A program made the position numbers and the translations under genes. Below are positions 24,400 through 31,802 of a stretch of 64,000 nt of DNA, piece after piece. Source of the DNA: Paracoccus litorisediminis (GTDB lineage Bacteria > Pseudomonadota > Alphaproteobacteria > Rhodobacterales > Rhodobacteraceae); assembly GCF_009711205.1 (NCBI RefSeq), contig NZ_WMIG01000002.1:496001-560000 (forward strand), read 5' to 3'. The notes below the pieces were generated by a model. That model was not told where the DNA came from and did not search any database. It saw only the letters and a list, made by a program, of their open reading frames with translations. Positions within the stretch are counted from its first letter, which is position 1. Each line of letters opens with the position of its first letter.

Positions 24400-26181
24400 T
24401 CAATGGTTGTCGCGTGCCATGGTCTGGCGCACGCGCTGATAGGCGGTGGCCAGTTCAAGGCAGCCCCCCTGCGCCAACTGGCCAACCTCCTTGCGGTAAA
24501 TCTCCTCCCAAGGCGTCTGGCATTCCAGCACCGGCGGCGTCCACGCCTCCTTGCGGGCCTGCCATTCGGCCTCATCGACCAGCGCGTCCATGCGGCCCGC
24601 ATTCAGGTCCAGCCGCACAGGGTCACCGGTCTGCAGATAGGCCAGCCCGCCACCAACCACGGATTCCGGGCTGGCGTTCAGGATCGACGGGCTTTCCGAA
24701 GTGCCCGATTGCCGCCCGTCACCCACCGTCGGCAGGTGGTTGATGCCCTGCTTCAGCAACGCGTCCGGCGGCTGCATGTTCACCACCTCGGCGCTGCCGG
24801 GATAGCCGACGCAACCGACATTGCGGATGAACAGGATGCAATGTTCGTCGATGCCCAAGGCGGGATCGTTGATGCGGTCGTGGTAATCCTCGGGGCCTTC
24901 AAATACCACCGCGCGGGCCTCGTGGACGCCCTCATTGCCGGGTTGGGACAGGAAGCGCTGGCGGAAATCCTTCGAGATCACGCTGGTCTTCATCAGCGCG
25001 GAATCGAACAGGTTGCCGGTCAGGACGATAAAGCCCGCGTTCTCGCGCAGCGGGTTGGCATAGGGGCGGATCACCGCCTGATCCTGACTCTCCCAGCCGA
25101 TCAGGTTTTGACCCATGGTCTGGCCCGTCACCGTCATCGCCCGCTCATGCAGGCGACCGGCCTTTTTCAGCTCACCCATGACGGCGGGAACACCGCCCGC
25201 ATGGAAGAAGCTCTCGCCCAAGAACTCCCCGGCGGGCTGCATATTGACCAGCAGCGGCACGTCAAAGCCCACCTTCTGCCAATCGGTCACGTCCAGTTCC
25301 ACCCCGGCATGGCGCGCGATGGCCTGCAGATGCGGCGGGGCATTGGTCGAACCGCCAATGGCCGCATTCACGATGATCGCGTTTTCAAAGGCTTCGCGGG
25401 TCATGACATCGCTGGGCTTGATGTCCTCATAGACCATTTCGACGATGCGCTTGCCGGTCTGATAGGCCATATTCATGCGCTCGCGGAAGGGCGCGGGAAT
25501 GGCCGAGCAGCCGGTCAGCGACATGCCAAGCGCCTCGGCCATGGCATTCATCGTGCTGGCCGTGCCCATGGTGTTGCAATGCCCAAGCGAAGGTGCCGAG
25601 GCACAGACGCGCGACATGAACTCATCATAGTCGATCTTGCCCTCGGACAGCAGCCTGCGGCTTTCCCAGACGACCGTGCCGGAACCGGCGCGCTTGCCCT
25701 TCCACCAGCCATCCAGCATCGGCCCGCCATTCAGCGTGATCGCCGGAATGTCGACCGTCGCCGCGCCCATCAGCATGGCGGGCGTGGTCTTGTCGCAGCC
25801 GGTGGTCAGCACGACACCGTCCAGCGGATAGCCATGCAGCACCTCGACCAGACCCAGATAGGCCAGGTTGCGATCCAGCGCCGCCGTCGGGCGCTTGCCG
25901 GTTTCCTGAATCGGATGGACCGGGAATTCCATCGGGATGCCGCCGCCGTCGCGGATGCCCGCCTTGATCCGGTCCATCAGGAAGACATGGATCTTGTTGC
26001 AGGGCGCAAGATCGCTGCCGGTCTGGGCAATGCCGATGATCGGGCGCGCCGATTGCAGCTCCTCGCGCGTGTACTGCTGGTTCAGGTAGCGCTCGATATA
26101 CAGCGCGGTCATGCCGGGATTGTTCGGGTTGTCGAACCATTCCTGCGAACGGAAGCGCTTGTTTGCTCTGGTATTTCCCAT
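24400..26181 (-). CDS. IlvD/Edd family dehydratase, D-xylonate dehydratase type
   Basis: A 593-residue [2Fe-2S] sugar-acid dehydratase closely resembling Caulobacter XylD in length and motifs (FRSQEWFDNP; ALDRNLAYLGLVEVLHGYPLDGVVLTTGCDKTTPA). Cluster cysteines are Cys61, Cys129 and Cys202, and the catalytic serine lies in VGDGRQSGTSESPS. It converts an aldonate such as D-xylonate to a 2-keto-3-deoxy acid. The start at ATG 26181 is favoured by GAGG six bases upstream; the longer upstream frame crosses the operator. First gene of the minus-strand operon. Subfamily differs clearly from the dehydratase at 8546-10288. Confidence 0.9.
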   Translation of the reverse strand: MGNTRANKRFRSQEWFDNPNNPGMTALYIERYLNQQYTREELQSARPIIGIAQTGSDLAPCNKIHVFLMDRIKAGIRDGGGIPMEFPVHPIQETGKRPTAALDRNLAYLGLVEVLHGYPLDGVVLTTGCDKTTPAMLMGAATVDIPAITLNGGPMLDGWWKGKRAGSGTVVWESRRLLSEGKIDYDEFMSRVCASAPSLGHCNTMGTASTMNAMAEALGMSLTGCSAIPAPFRERMNMAYQTGKRIVEMVYEDIKPSDVMTREAFENAIIVNAAIGGSTNAPPHLQAIARHAGVELDVTDWQKVGFDVPLLVNMQPAGEFLGESFFHAGGVPAVMGELKKAGRLHERAMTVTGQTMGQNLIGWESQDQAVIRPYANPLRENAGFIVLTGNLFDSALMKTSVISKDFRQRFLSQPGNEGVHEARAVVFEGPEDYHDRINDPALGIDEHCILFIRNVGCVGYPGSAEVVNMQPPDALLKQGINHLPTVGDGRQSGTSESPSILNASPESVVGGGLAYLQTGDPVRLDLNAGRMDALVDEAEWQARKEAWTPPVLECQTPWEEIYRKEVGQLAQGGCLELATAYQRVRQTMARDNH

Positions 26182-26217
26182 GGCTTGCCTCATCTCCGGG
26201 CTATCGCTTGGCTGACT

Positions 26218-26227
26218 TGGTATACCA
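26218..26227. promoter_or_regulatory. TGGTATACCA operator in front of the xylonate-type dehydratase operon
   Basis: A perfect 10-bp palindrome with the same core as the UxuR/ExuR operators of enterobacteria (GntR family). It lies 37 bases upstream of the dehydratase ATG and embeds a TATACC -10-like hexamer on the minus strand. A second copy is 54 bp away. Confidence 0.75.
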
Positions 26228-26271
26228 GAATCTGCCAAGGGGAAAGGGGTCCGCTTGCGCCCGCGACAAAA

Positions 26272-26281
26272 TGGTATACCA
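26272..26281. promoter_or_regulatory. TGGTATACCA operator in front of the KDA dehydratase gene
   Basis: The same palindrome extended to 12 bp (ATGGTATACCAT, 26271-26282), 28 bases upstream of the plus-strand ATG at 26310. It embeds TATACC as a possible -10. The pair at 26218 and 26272 covers both divergent start regions. Confidence 0.75.
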
Positions 26282-26309
26282 TCCGGCCCGAATTTTTCAG
26301 GAGGCCATC

Positions 26310-27221
26310 ATGGCTAAATACGAGGGCATCTGGCCGGTTGCGCCGGTTTCTTTCAACGATGACGGCTCGGTCGATTATGCCGGCATGCGCCGCATTCTCG
26401 ACTGCATGATCGATCAGGGCGTGGACGGGATCTGCATCCTTGCGAACTTCTCGGAACAGTTCCTGATCTCGGATGCCGAGCGCGAGGAACTGACCCGAGT
26501 CTCGCTGGAGCATGTCGCAGGGCGCGTGCCGGTGATCGTGACGATCAGCCATTACTCGACCCCGATCGTGGTTGAGCGTGCCCAGCTGGCTAAGGATCTT
26601 GGCGCGGCCCAGGTCATGATGATGCCCCCCTATCACGGCGCCCTGCTGAAAGGCACCGCCGAGCAGACGTTTGAGCAGTTCGCCCGCGTGGGTGACGTCG
26701 GCATCCCGATCATGATCCAGGACGCACCGCTTTCGGGCGTCGACCTGCCGGTGCCGCTGCTGGTGCGCATGGCCCGCGAGATCGAGATGGTGAAGCTGTT
26801 CAAGATCGAGTGCCCCCGCGCCGCGAACAAGCTGCGCGCGCTGATCGCCGAAGGCGGTGACGCGATCGAAGGCCCCTTCGATGGCGAAGAAGCCATCACT
26901 TTGCTGGCCGACCTTGACGCAGGCGCGACCGGCACCATGACCTCGGCGATGATCCCCGACCAGATCAAGCCGGTGCTGACCCATTGGAAGGCCGGCGACC
27001 GCGCCGCCGCCACCGCCGCCTATGCCCGAATCCTGCCCGCAGTGAACCACGAGAACCGCCAATGCGGCTTCCTGTCGGCCAAGGCCGTGATGGTCGAAGG
27101 TGGCGTGATCAAGTCGGAATTCAGCCGCCACCCGATCCCGGCGCTGCACCCGGCGACCCGCGCCATGCTGATGGACCTGGTCCGCCCGCTGGACCCGGTC
27201 GCCCTGCGCTGGGGCAAGTAA
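26310..27221 (+). CDS. 2-keto-3-deoxy-L-arabonate dehydratase (DapA superfamily)
   Basis: A 303-residue class I aldolase-fold enzyme. It matches Azospirillum L-KDA dehydratase closely (CILANFSEQFLISDAERE; VIVTISHYSTP; MMPPYHG; IPIMIQDAPLSG; AIEGPFDGEEAITLLADLDAGATG). The Schiff-base lysine is Lys165 in LFKIECP. It converts 2-keto-3-deoxy-L-arabonate to 2-oxoglutarate semialdehyde. GGAGG directly before ATG 26310 supports the start. Divergent from the xylonate-type dehydratase with shared operators. The aldehyde product could go to the dehydrogenase at 35395-36846. Confidence 0.88.
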   Translation: MAKYEGIWPVAPVSFNDDGSVDYAGMRRILDCMIDQGVDGICILANFSEQFLISDAEREELTRVSLEHVAGRVPVIVTISHYSTPIVVERAQLAKDLGAAQVMMMPPYHGALLKGTAEQTFEQFARVGDVGIPIMIQDAPLSGVDLPVPLLVRMAREIEMVKLFKIECPRAANKLRALIAEGGDAIEGPFDGEEAITLLADLDAGATGTMTSAMIPDQIKPVLTHWKAGDRAAATAAYARILPAVNHENRQCGFLSAKAVMVEGGVIKSEFSRHPIPALHPATRAMLMDLVRPLDPVALRWGK

Positions 27222-27228
27222 GCTGACA

Positions 27229-27254
27229 GCCCGGTCGCGGCGACGCGGCCGGGC
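27229..27254 (+). terminator. Hairpin after KDA dehydratase gene
   Basis: 11-bp stem GCCCGGTCGCG / CGCGGCCGGGC (one G-T pair) with loop GCGA, eight bases after the stop and followed by ATTTCG. It separates this gene from the denD promoter. Confidence 0.65.
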
Positions 27255-27295
27255 ATTTCGACCCTATCGAAACACTGGCGCAAGCCTCGACAGCA

Positions 27296-27305
27296 ATGTA
27301 TACAT
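27296..27305. promoter_or_regulatory. ATGTATACAT operator upstream of denD
   Basis: Perfect palindrome identical to the one before tctC. It overlaps a CATAAT -10-like hexamer (27303-27308), 34 bases before the denD start. A probable GntR site for the regulator encoded two genes downstream or for the one at 14590. Confidence 0.65.
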
Positions 27306-27338
27306 AATCCGACCGATACTGGGGAGGATAGGTCGGAC

Positions 27339-28316
27339 ATGAAGCTGTTGATCATTGGTGCTGCAGGCATGGTTGGCCGCAGGCTGGCCGAAAACATTCT
27401 GAAAACTGGCACGCTGGGCGCGCATCCTGTGGATGCACTGACCGCGTTCGACGTGGTTCCGGCCGATCTGGCCTCGACCGATTCCATCGCCGTCACGGTG
27501 AAATCGGGCGATATTTCCGACCAGGCAACGGTCGACGGGCTGGTTACCGACCGTCCCGACGTGATCTTCCACCTTGCCGCCATCGTTTCGGGCGAGGCCG
27601 AGGCCGATTTCGACAAGGGCTATGCCATCAACATGGACGGCACCCGCCACCTGTTCGAGGCGATCCGCGCCCAGGGCCCCGACTATCACCCGCGCGTGGT
27701 CTATACCTCGTCCATCGCGGTCTTTGGCGCGCCTTTCGAGGAAAAGATCACCGACACGTTCCTGACCGCGCCGATGACCAGCTATGGCGCGCAAAAGATG
27801 ATCGGCGAGCTGCTGCTGAACGACTATACCCGCAAGGGTTTCTTCGACGGCGTCGGCATCCGCCTGCCCACCATCGTCGTGCGCCCCGGCAAACCGAACA
27901 AGGCAGCCTCGGGCTTCTTCTCGGGCATCATCCGCGAGCCTCTGGCGGGGCTCGACGCCGAATTGCCGGTCGAGGATGACGTGCGCCACTGGTTCGCCAG
28001 CCCCGATGCCGCCGTGGGCTTCCTGCTGCATGCGGCCACGATGGACACGGCGCAGCTTGGCGTGCGCCGCTGCCTGACCATGCCGGGACTGTGCCTGTCG
28101 ATTGCCGAGGTGCTGGAGGCGCTGCGCGAGGTCGCGGGCGACGACGCCGTGGCCCGCGTCAAGCGCGTCCCGAATGAAACGATCCGGACCATCGTTGCTG
28201 GCTGGCCGCAGGACTTCGCGCCCGACCGCGCCCTGGCAGCAGGCTTTACCGCCGACCCGGATTTCCCGTCGATTATCCGCGCGCATATCCGCGATACCGC
28301 TGATGCCCCAAGCTGA
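27339..28316 (+). CDS. denD: D-erythronate dehydrogenase-like protein (extended SDR)
   Basis: A 325-residue extended SDR of the NAD-dependent epimerase/dehydratase type. Cofactor motif IIGAAGMVGRRLAENI at residues 5-20, FHLAAIVSGEAEADFDKGYAINMDGTR near 80, and the catalytic YGAQK near 149. The pattern fits DenD, which oxidises D-erythronate at C2 in tetronate catabolism. GGGGAGGAT lies upstream of ATG 27339. It overlaps the GntR gene by 14 bases. An alternative role on another aldonate cannot be ruled out. Confidence 0.8.
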   Translation: MKLLIIGAAGMVGRRLAENILKTGTLGAHPVDALTAFDVVPADLASTDSIAVTVKSGDISDQATVDGLVTDRPDVIFHLAAIVSGEAEADFDKGYAINMDGTRHLFEAIRAQGPDYHPRVVYTSSIAVFGAPFEEKITDTFLTAPMTSYGAQKMIGELLLNDYTRKGFFDGVGIRLPTIVVRPGKPNKAASGFFSGIIREPLAGLDAELPVEDDVRHWFASPDAAVGFLLHAATMDTAQLGVRRCLTMPGLCLSIAEVLEALREVAGDDAVARVKRVPNETIRTIVAGWPQDFAPDRALAAGFTADPDFPSIIRAHIRDTADAPS

Positions 28317-29040
28317 ATCGCCCCGACGCGGCAAGGGTCGGTCCACAAGGTCCGTCCCCAGCCTGCATGGGCTGACCGAAATGGCCGCGCGCGAACGCGC
28401 CTATCACGACCTGCGCTACCGCATCCTGACCGGGCGGCTCGCGCCCGGCACGACGCTTCTGGAAACCGAACTTGCGGGGCTTTTGTCACTCTCGCGCACT
28501 CCAGTGCGCGAGGCGGTGATCAAGCTTGAAGAGGAAGGACTGGTCGAGGTCCGCCCGCGCCACGGTGTCACCGTCAAGGCGCTGTCCCTGCAGGATTTCG
28601 CCAATATCCTCGACGTGTTTTCGGCACTTGAAGTGCGGGCGTTCGAACTGACCGCCGAGCGCGGGTTGACGCCCGAACAGACCCGCCTGCTGGAACGCAT
28701 GGTTGAGGATATGGAGGTGGCAACCGCCTCGGGCGACATCGCCCGCTGGTCCGATCTTGACGACGAATTCCATTCCGAGGTGGTGGCTCTTTGCGGCAAC
28801 CAGCGCCTGCAGACGGCGCTGAACGCCTTCTGGGGCCAGCAATACCGCGCAAGGATGATGATCCTGCCGACGCGGCCATTGCCCGAGGAATCGAATGCCG
28901 AACATCGCAGCGTGCTGGACGCGCTGAAACAAGGCGACCGTGCCCTGACCCGCGAAAGGCACAATGCCCATCGCGACCGGGCCGACAAGCAGCAGCTCGA
29001 GCTTCTCAGCCGCTCATTGGGGAGCAGCGGACTGGCCTGA
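28303..29040 (+). CDS. GntR family (FadR/FCD subgroup) regulator
   Basis: A 245-residue transcription factor with an unusually basic N-terminal extension of about 20 residues. The HTH follows (RERAYHDLRYRILTGRLAPGTTLLETELAGLLSLSRTPVREAVIKLEEEGLVEVRP) and then an FCD domain with DLDDEFHSEVVALC and the later NAEHRSVLDAL. The start ATG at 28303 lies inside denD. Third FCD-type GntR gene of the cluster. An ATGTATACAT palindrome fronts its own transcription unit, suggesting autoregulation. Confidence 0.87.
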   Translation: MPQAESPRRGKGRSTRSVPSLHGLTEMAARERAYHDLRYRILTGRLAPGTTLLETELAGLLSLSRTPVREAVIKLEEEGLVEVRPRHGVTVKALSLQDFANILDVFSALEVRAFELTAERGLTPEQTRLLERMVEDMEVATASGDIARWSDLDDEFHSEVVALCGNQRLQTALNAFWGQQYRARMMILPTRPLPEESNAEHRSVLDALKQGDRALTRERHNAHRDRADKQQLELLSRSLGSSGLA

Positions 29041-29068
29041 GCTTTCCGGAGGAGGGAAAGAGGGAAGA

Positions 29069-29803
29069 ATGAACCAGATCGATCTGAACGGCCGCCTTGC
29101 GGTCATCACCGGCGGGGCGCAGGGCATCGGCTATGCCATCGCACAGCGCTTCATCGACAGCGGCGCGCGGGTGATCATTTGGGACCGTGATGGCGATGCC
29201 GCCGAAAAGGCCGCCGCCAATCTTGGCGACGCCGCATCCAGCCGCCAGGTCGAACTCAGCGAGGACGCCCAGATCGAAGCCGCGGCGCGTGAGGCTGGCC
29301 CGGTCGACATCCTGATCAACAATGCCGGCATCACCGGCGGCAATGGCAAGACCTGGGAACTGGACCCGACAGTCTGGCGTCAGGTGATCGAGGTGAACCT
29401 GAACGCGCCCTATGTCGCCTGCCGCGCGCTGGTGCCGGGGATGATCGAGCGCGGCTATGGCCGCATCGTCAACGTGGCCTCCATCGCCGCCAAAGAAGGA
29501 AATCCCAATGCTGCGCATTACTCGGCTTCGAAAGCCGGGCTGATTGCACTGACGAAATCGCTGGGTAAGGAACTGGCGGGCACCGGTATTTTGGTCAACG
29601 CCATTACCCCCGCCGCAGCCCGCACCCCGATCTTCGACCAGATGACCCAACAACATATCGACTACATGCTGTCGAAAATCCCGATGAACCGCTTTCTTGA
29701 GCCCGCCGAGGCTGCCGCGTTGGTCGCCTGGCTGGCATCCGAGGATTGCGCCTTTTCGACCGGTGCCGTCTTCGACATTTCCGGCGGCCGCGCCACTTAC
29801 TGA
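29069..29803 (+). CDS. Short-chain dehydrogenase/reductase, 2-keto-3-deoxy-fuconate dehydrogenase-like
   Basis: A 244-residue classical SDR. TGGAQGIGYAIAQRF at residues 14-28, NNAGITGG near 84, catalytic Ser-Tyr-Lys in VNVASIAAKEGNPNAAHYSASKAGL. The wording of motifs (AAKEGNPNAAHYSASKAG, then NAITPAAARTPIFDQ) resembles SDRs that oxidise 2-keto-3-deoxy-L-fuconate or -pentonate at C4. AGAGGGAAGA precedes ATG 29069. It would feed the FAH-family hydrolase at 20229-21071. Last gene of the plus-strand run; a terminator flanked by repeats follows. Confidence 0.83.
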   Translation: MNQIDLNGRLAVITGGAQGIGYAIAQRFIDSGARVIIWDRDGDAAEKAAANLGDAASSRQVELSEDAQIEAAAREAGPVDILINNAGITGGNGKTWELDPTVWRQVIEVNLNAPYVACRALVPGMIERGYGRIVNVASIAAKEGNPNAAHYSASKAGLIALTKSLGKELAGTGILVNAITPAAARTPIFDQMTQQHIDYMLSKIPMNRFLEPAEAAALVAWLASEDCAFSTGAVFDISGGRATY

Positions 29804-29813
29804 TCTTGCTGCC

Positions 29814-29860
29814 GGGGGCTGTCTGCCCCCGGACCCCCGAGGATATTTAAGCAAGAAAGA
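29814..29860 (+). repeat. Rhodobacteraceae-type repeat, copy A
   Basis: GC-rich palindrome GGGGGCTGTCTGCCCCC, then CCCCCGAGGATATTTAAGCAAGAAAGA. The same GATATTTAAGCAAGAAAG core occurs at 53687-53704 inside an open reading frame, and an inverted relative is at 29892-29944. Confidence 0.8.
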
Positions 29861-29863
29861 CCA

Positions 29864-29892
29864 AAGGCGGCCGCTATCAAGCAGGCCGCCTT
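29864..29892. terminator. Bidirectional terminator between SDR and malG-like gene
   Basis: Stem AAGGCGGCC / GGCCGCCTT (29864-29872, 29884-29892) with an 11-base loop and T-rich sequence on the right (TTCTTTCTT) and A-rich sequence on the left. Sits between two convergent genes and between two inverted repeat copies. Confidence 0.75.
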
Positions 29893-29944
29893 CTTTCTTG
29901 TCCAAATATCCCGGGGGAGTCCAAAGGACGGGGGCAGAGCCCCC
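29892..29944 (-). repeat. Rhodobacteraceae-type repeat, copy B (inverted)
   Basis: TCTTTCTTGTCCAAATATCC followed by CGGGGGAG and a terminal GGGGGCAGAGCCCCC palindrome. It is the inverse of copy A and ends exactly at the stop codon of the minus-strand permease gene. Together the two copies form a roughly 130-base imperfect palindrome. Confidence 0.78.
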
Positions 29945-30826
29945 TTACTCCTTCACCGCGCCTGTCATCGAGCTGACGTAGTAATCCACAAAGAACGAGT
30001 AGAGGATCACCACGGGCAGCGAACCCAGCAGCGCCCCACTCATCAACGCCCCCCATTCATAGATGTCACCCCGCACCAATTCGGTCAGGACACCCACCGG
30101 AATCGTCTTGTTTTCCGAACTGGAGATGAAGGTCAGGGCGTAGATGAATTCGTTCCAGGACAGCGTGAAGGCAAAGATGCCGGCCGAGATCAGCCCCGGC
30201 ACTGCCAGCGGCAGCACGATCTTGGTCAGGATCTGCCAACGCGTAGCACCATCGACCAGCGCCGATTCCTCAAGCTCATAGGGGATCGAGCGGAAATAGC
30301 CCATCAGCAGCCAGGTGCAGAACGGGATCAGGAAGGTCGGATAGGTCAGGATCAGCGCCAGCTTGGAATCGAAGATGCCGATCTGGAAGACGATCACCGA
30401 CAGCGGAATGAACAGGATTGATGGCGGCACCAGATAGGCAAGAAAGATCAGCAACCCGGTAACGCGCGCGCCGCGAAAGCGTAGCCGCTCGATGGCGTAG
30501 GCGGCAAAGACCGAGGCCAGCAACGACAGGAAGGTCGAGCAGACCGCCACGATCAGTGTGTTCCACAGCCAGCCGGGATAGCTGGTCTCGAACAGCAGGT
30601 ATTTGATGTGATCGAGCGTCGGGCCGACCACCCAGAACGGGCTGTGGTTCTGGTAGTCGGTCAGCTGAGCGTTCGGCTTCACCGCCGTGATCGCCATCCA
30701 GTAGAACGGGAACAGCAGCACGAAGATGAAGCAGGCCAACGGCAGCCAGACCAGAAAAATCTTGCGGCCCCGGCTTTCGAACTGGTCCAGGCCTTCGTGG
30801 TCGTCGGTCACGGTCTGGTCAGCCAT
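29945..30826 (-). CDS. CUT1 sugar ABC transporter permease (MalG-like)
   Basis: A 293-residue inner-membrane permease with six hydrophobic segments and the binding-protein-dependent transport motif EESALVDGATRWQILTKIVLPLAVPGL near residue 190 (EAA loop that docks to the ATPase). One half of the channel for the importer encoded at 29945-34254. The ATG at 30826 overlaps the MalF-like stop by four bases. The longer upstream frame is a shadow of the neighbouring gene. Confidence 0.9.
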   Translation of the reverse strand: MADQTVTDDHEGLDQFESRGRKIFLVWLPLACFIFVLLFPFYWMAITAVKPNAQLTDYQNHSPFWVVGPTLDHIKYLLFETSYPGWLWNTLIVAVCSTFLSLLASVFAAYAIERLRFRGARVTGLLIFLAYLVPPSILFIPLSVIVFQIGIFDSKLALILTYPTFLIPFCTWLLMGYFRSIPYELEESALVDGATRWQILTKIVLPLAVPGLISAGIFAFTLSWNEFIYALTFISSSENKTIPVGVLTELVRGDIYEWGALMSGALLGSLPVVILYSFFVDYYVSSMTGAVKE

Positions 30827-31752
30827 CAGTCTGCTCCCTGCTGCCATTTGCGGCGCTGAAGGCCGAAGAAGCTGAATAGGATCGCTGCCAGCAGGAAGGG
30901 GATCATGGCGACCGCGATGGCCGCGCCCTCGCCCAATTGGCCGCCGGGAATGGCGCGCTGGAAGGACAGCGTCGCCATCAGATGCGTCGCGTTCACCGGC
31001 CCGCCGCGGGTCAGCACATAGATCAGCTGAAAATCGGTGAAGGTAAATAGGACCGAGAAGGTCATCACCACCGCAATGATCGGCGTCAGCAGCGGCAGGG
31101 TCACCCGGCGAAAGCGCTGCCACGGGGTCGCGCCGTCAATGGCCGCAGCCTCATTCAGGGATTGCGGAATGGTCTGCAACCCGGCCAGCAGCGAGATCGC
31201 GACAAAGGGAATCCCGCGCCACACATTCGCCGCCATCACCGACAGCCGCGCATTCCACGGATCGCCAAGGAAGTTGATCGGCTGGCTGATGATGCCCCAT
31301 TTCATCAGCACCCAGCTGATGATCGAGAATTGTGAATCGAAGATCCACCAGAAGGCCAGCGCCGACAGCACTGTCGGCACCACCCATGGCAGCAGGATGA
31401 TGGCCCGGAAGAAGTTCTTGCAGGGCAGGTGCCGGTTCAGCAGCAGCGCCAGCCACAGGCCCAGCCCGAATTTCAGCACCGAGGCAACGATGGTGTAGAA
31501 AAGCGTGTTGAAAACCGACAGCCAGAAGACCGGGTCATCCATCAGCCAAGCGTAGTTTTCCAGCCCGATCCATTGCCCGGCGCGACCGATCCGCGCGTCG
31601 GTAAAGCCCAGCCAGACGCCCAGGCCCAGCGGATAGGTCAGGAAGCACAGCAGGAACGCCGCCGCGGGCAGCATGAACAGCAGGCCAAGGCCATTGCGGC
31701 TTTCGACAAAGCGTCGCCAGAAAGAGGCGCGCGGTTCGGGCACGGGGGGCAT
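30826..31752 (-). CDS. CUT1 sugar ABC transporter permease (MalF-like)
   Basis: A 308-residue permease with six membrane segments and the EAA motif LNEAAAIDGATPWQRFRRVTLPLLTPI near residue 198. It pairs with the MalG-like subunit. It is preceded by a hairpin that separates it from the binding-protein gene, and a CTCTCC-complement GGAGAGG ribosome-binding site is present before the ATG. Substrate cannot be read from the permease. Confidence 0.9.
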   Translation of the reverse strand: MPPVPEPRASFWRRFVESRNGLGLLFMLPAAAFLLCFLTYPLGLGVWLGFTDARIGRAGQWIGLENYAWLMDDPVFWLSVFNTLFYTIVASVLKFGLGLWLALLLNRHLPCKNFFRAIILLPWVVPTVLSALAFWWIFDSQFSIISWVLMKWGIISQPINFLGDPWNARLSVMAANVWRGIPFVAISLLAGLQTIPQSLNEAAAIDGATPWQRFRRVTLPLLTPIIAVVMTFSVLFTFTDFQLIYVLTRGGPVNATHLMATLSFQRAIPGGQLGEGAAIAVAMIPFLLAAILFSFFGLQRRKWQQGAD

Positions 31753-31775
31753 GTTCCTCTCCTTCCGTCAGGAAG

Positions 31776-31795
31776 GGGGCGCCCGAAGGCGCCCC
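31776..31795 (-). repeat. Hairpin between binding-protein gene and malF-like gene
   Basis: Perfect 8-bp stem GGGGCGCC / GGCGCCCC with loop CGAA, seven bases after the binding-protein stop. No T-run. Probably raises the binding-protein to permease ratio. Confidence 0.65.
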
Positions 31796-31802
31796 GATGC
31801 GA

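Noticed and set aside
24007..26409. 800-codon plus-strand open frame opposite the xylonate-type dehydratase
   Set aside because: Antisense shadow; it also crosses the divergent promoter with its two operators.
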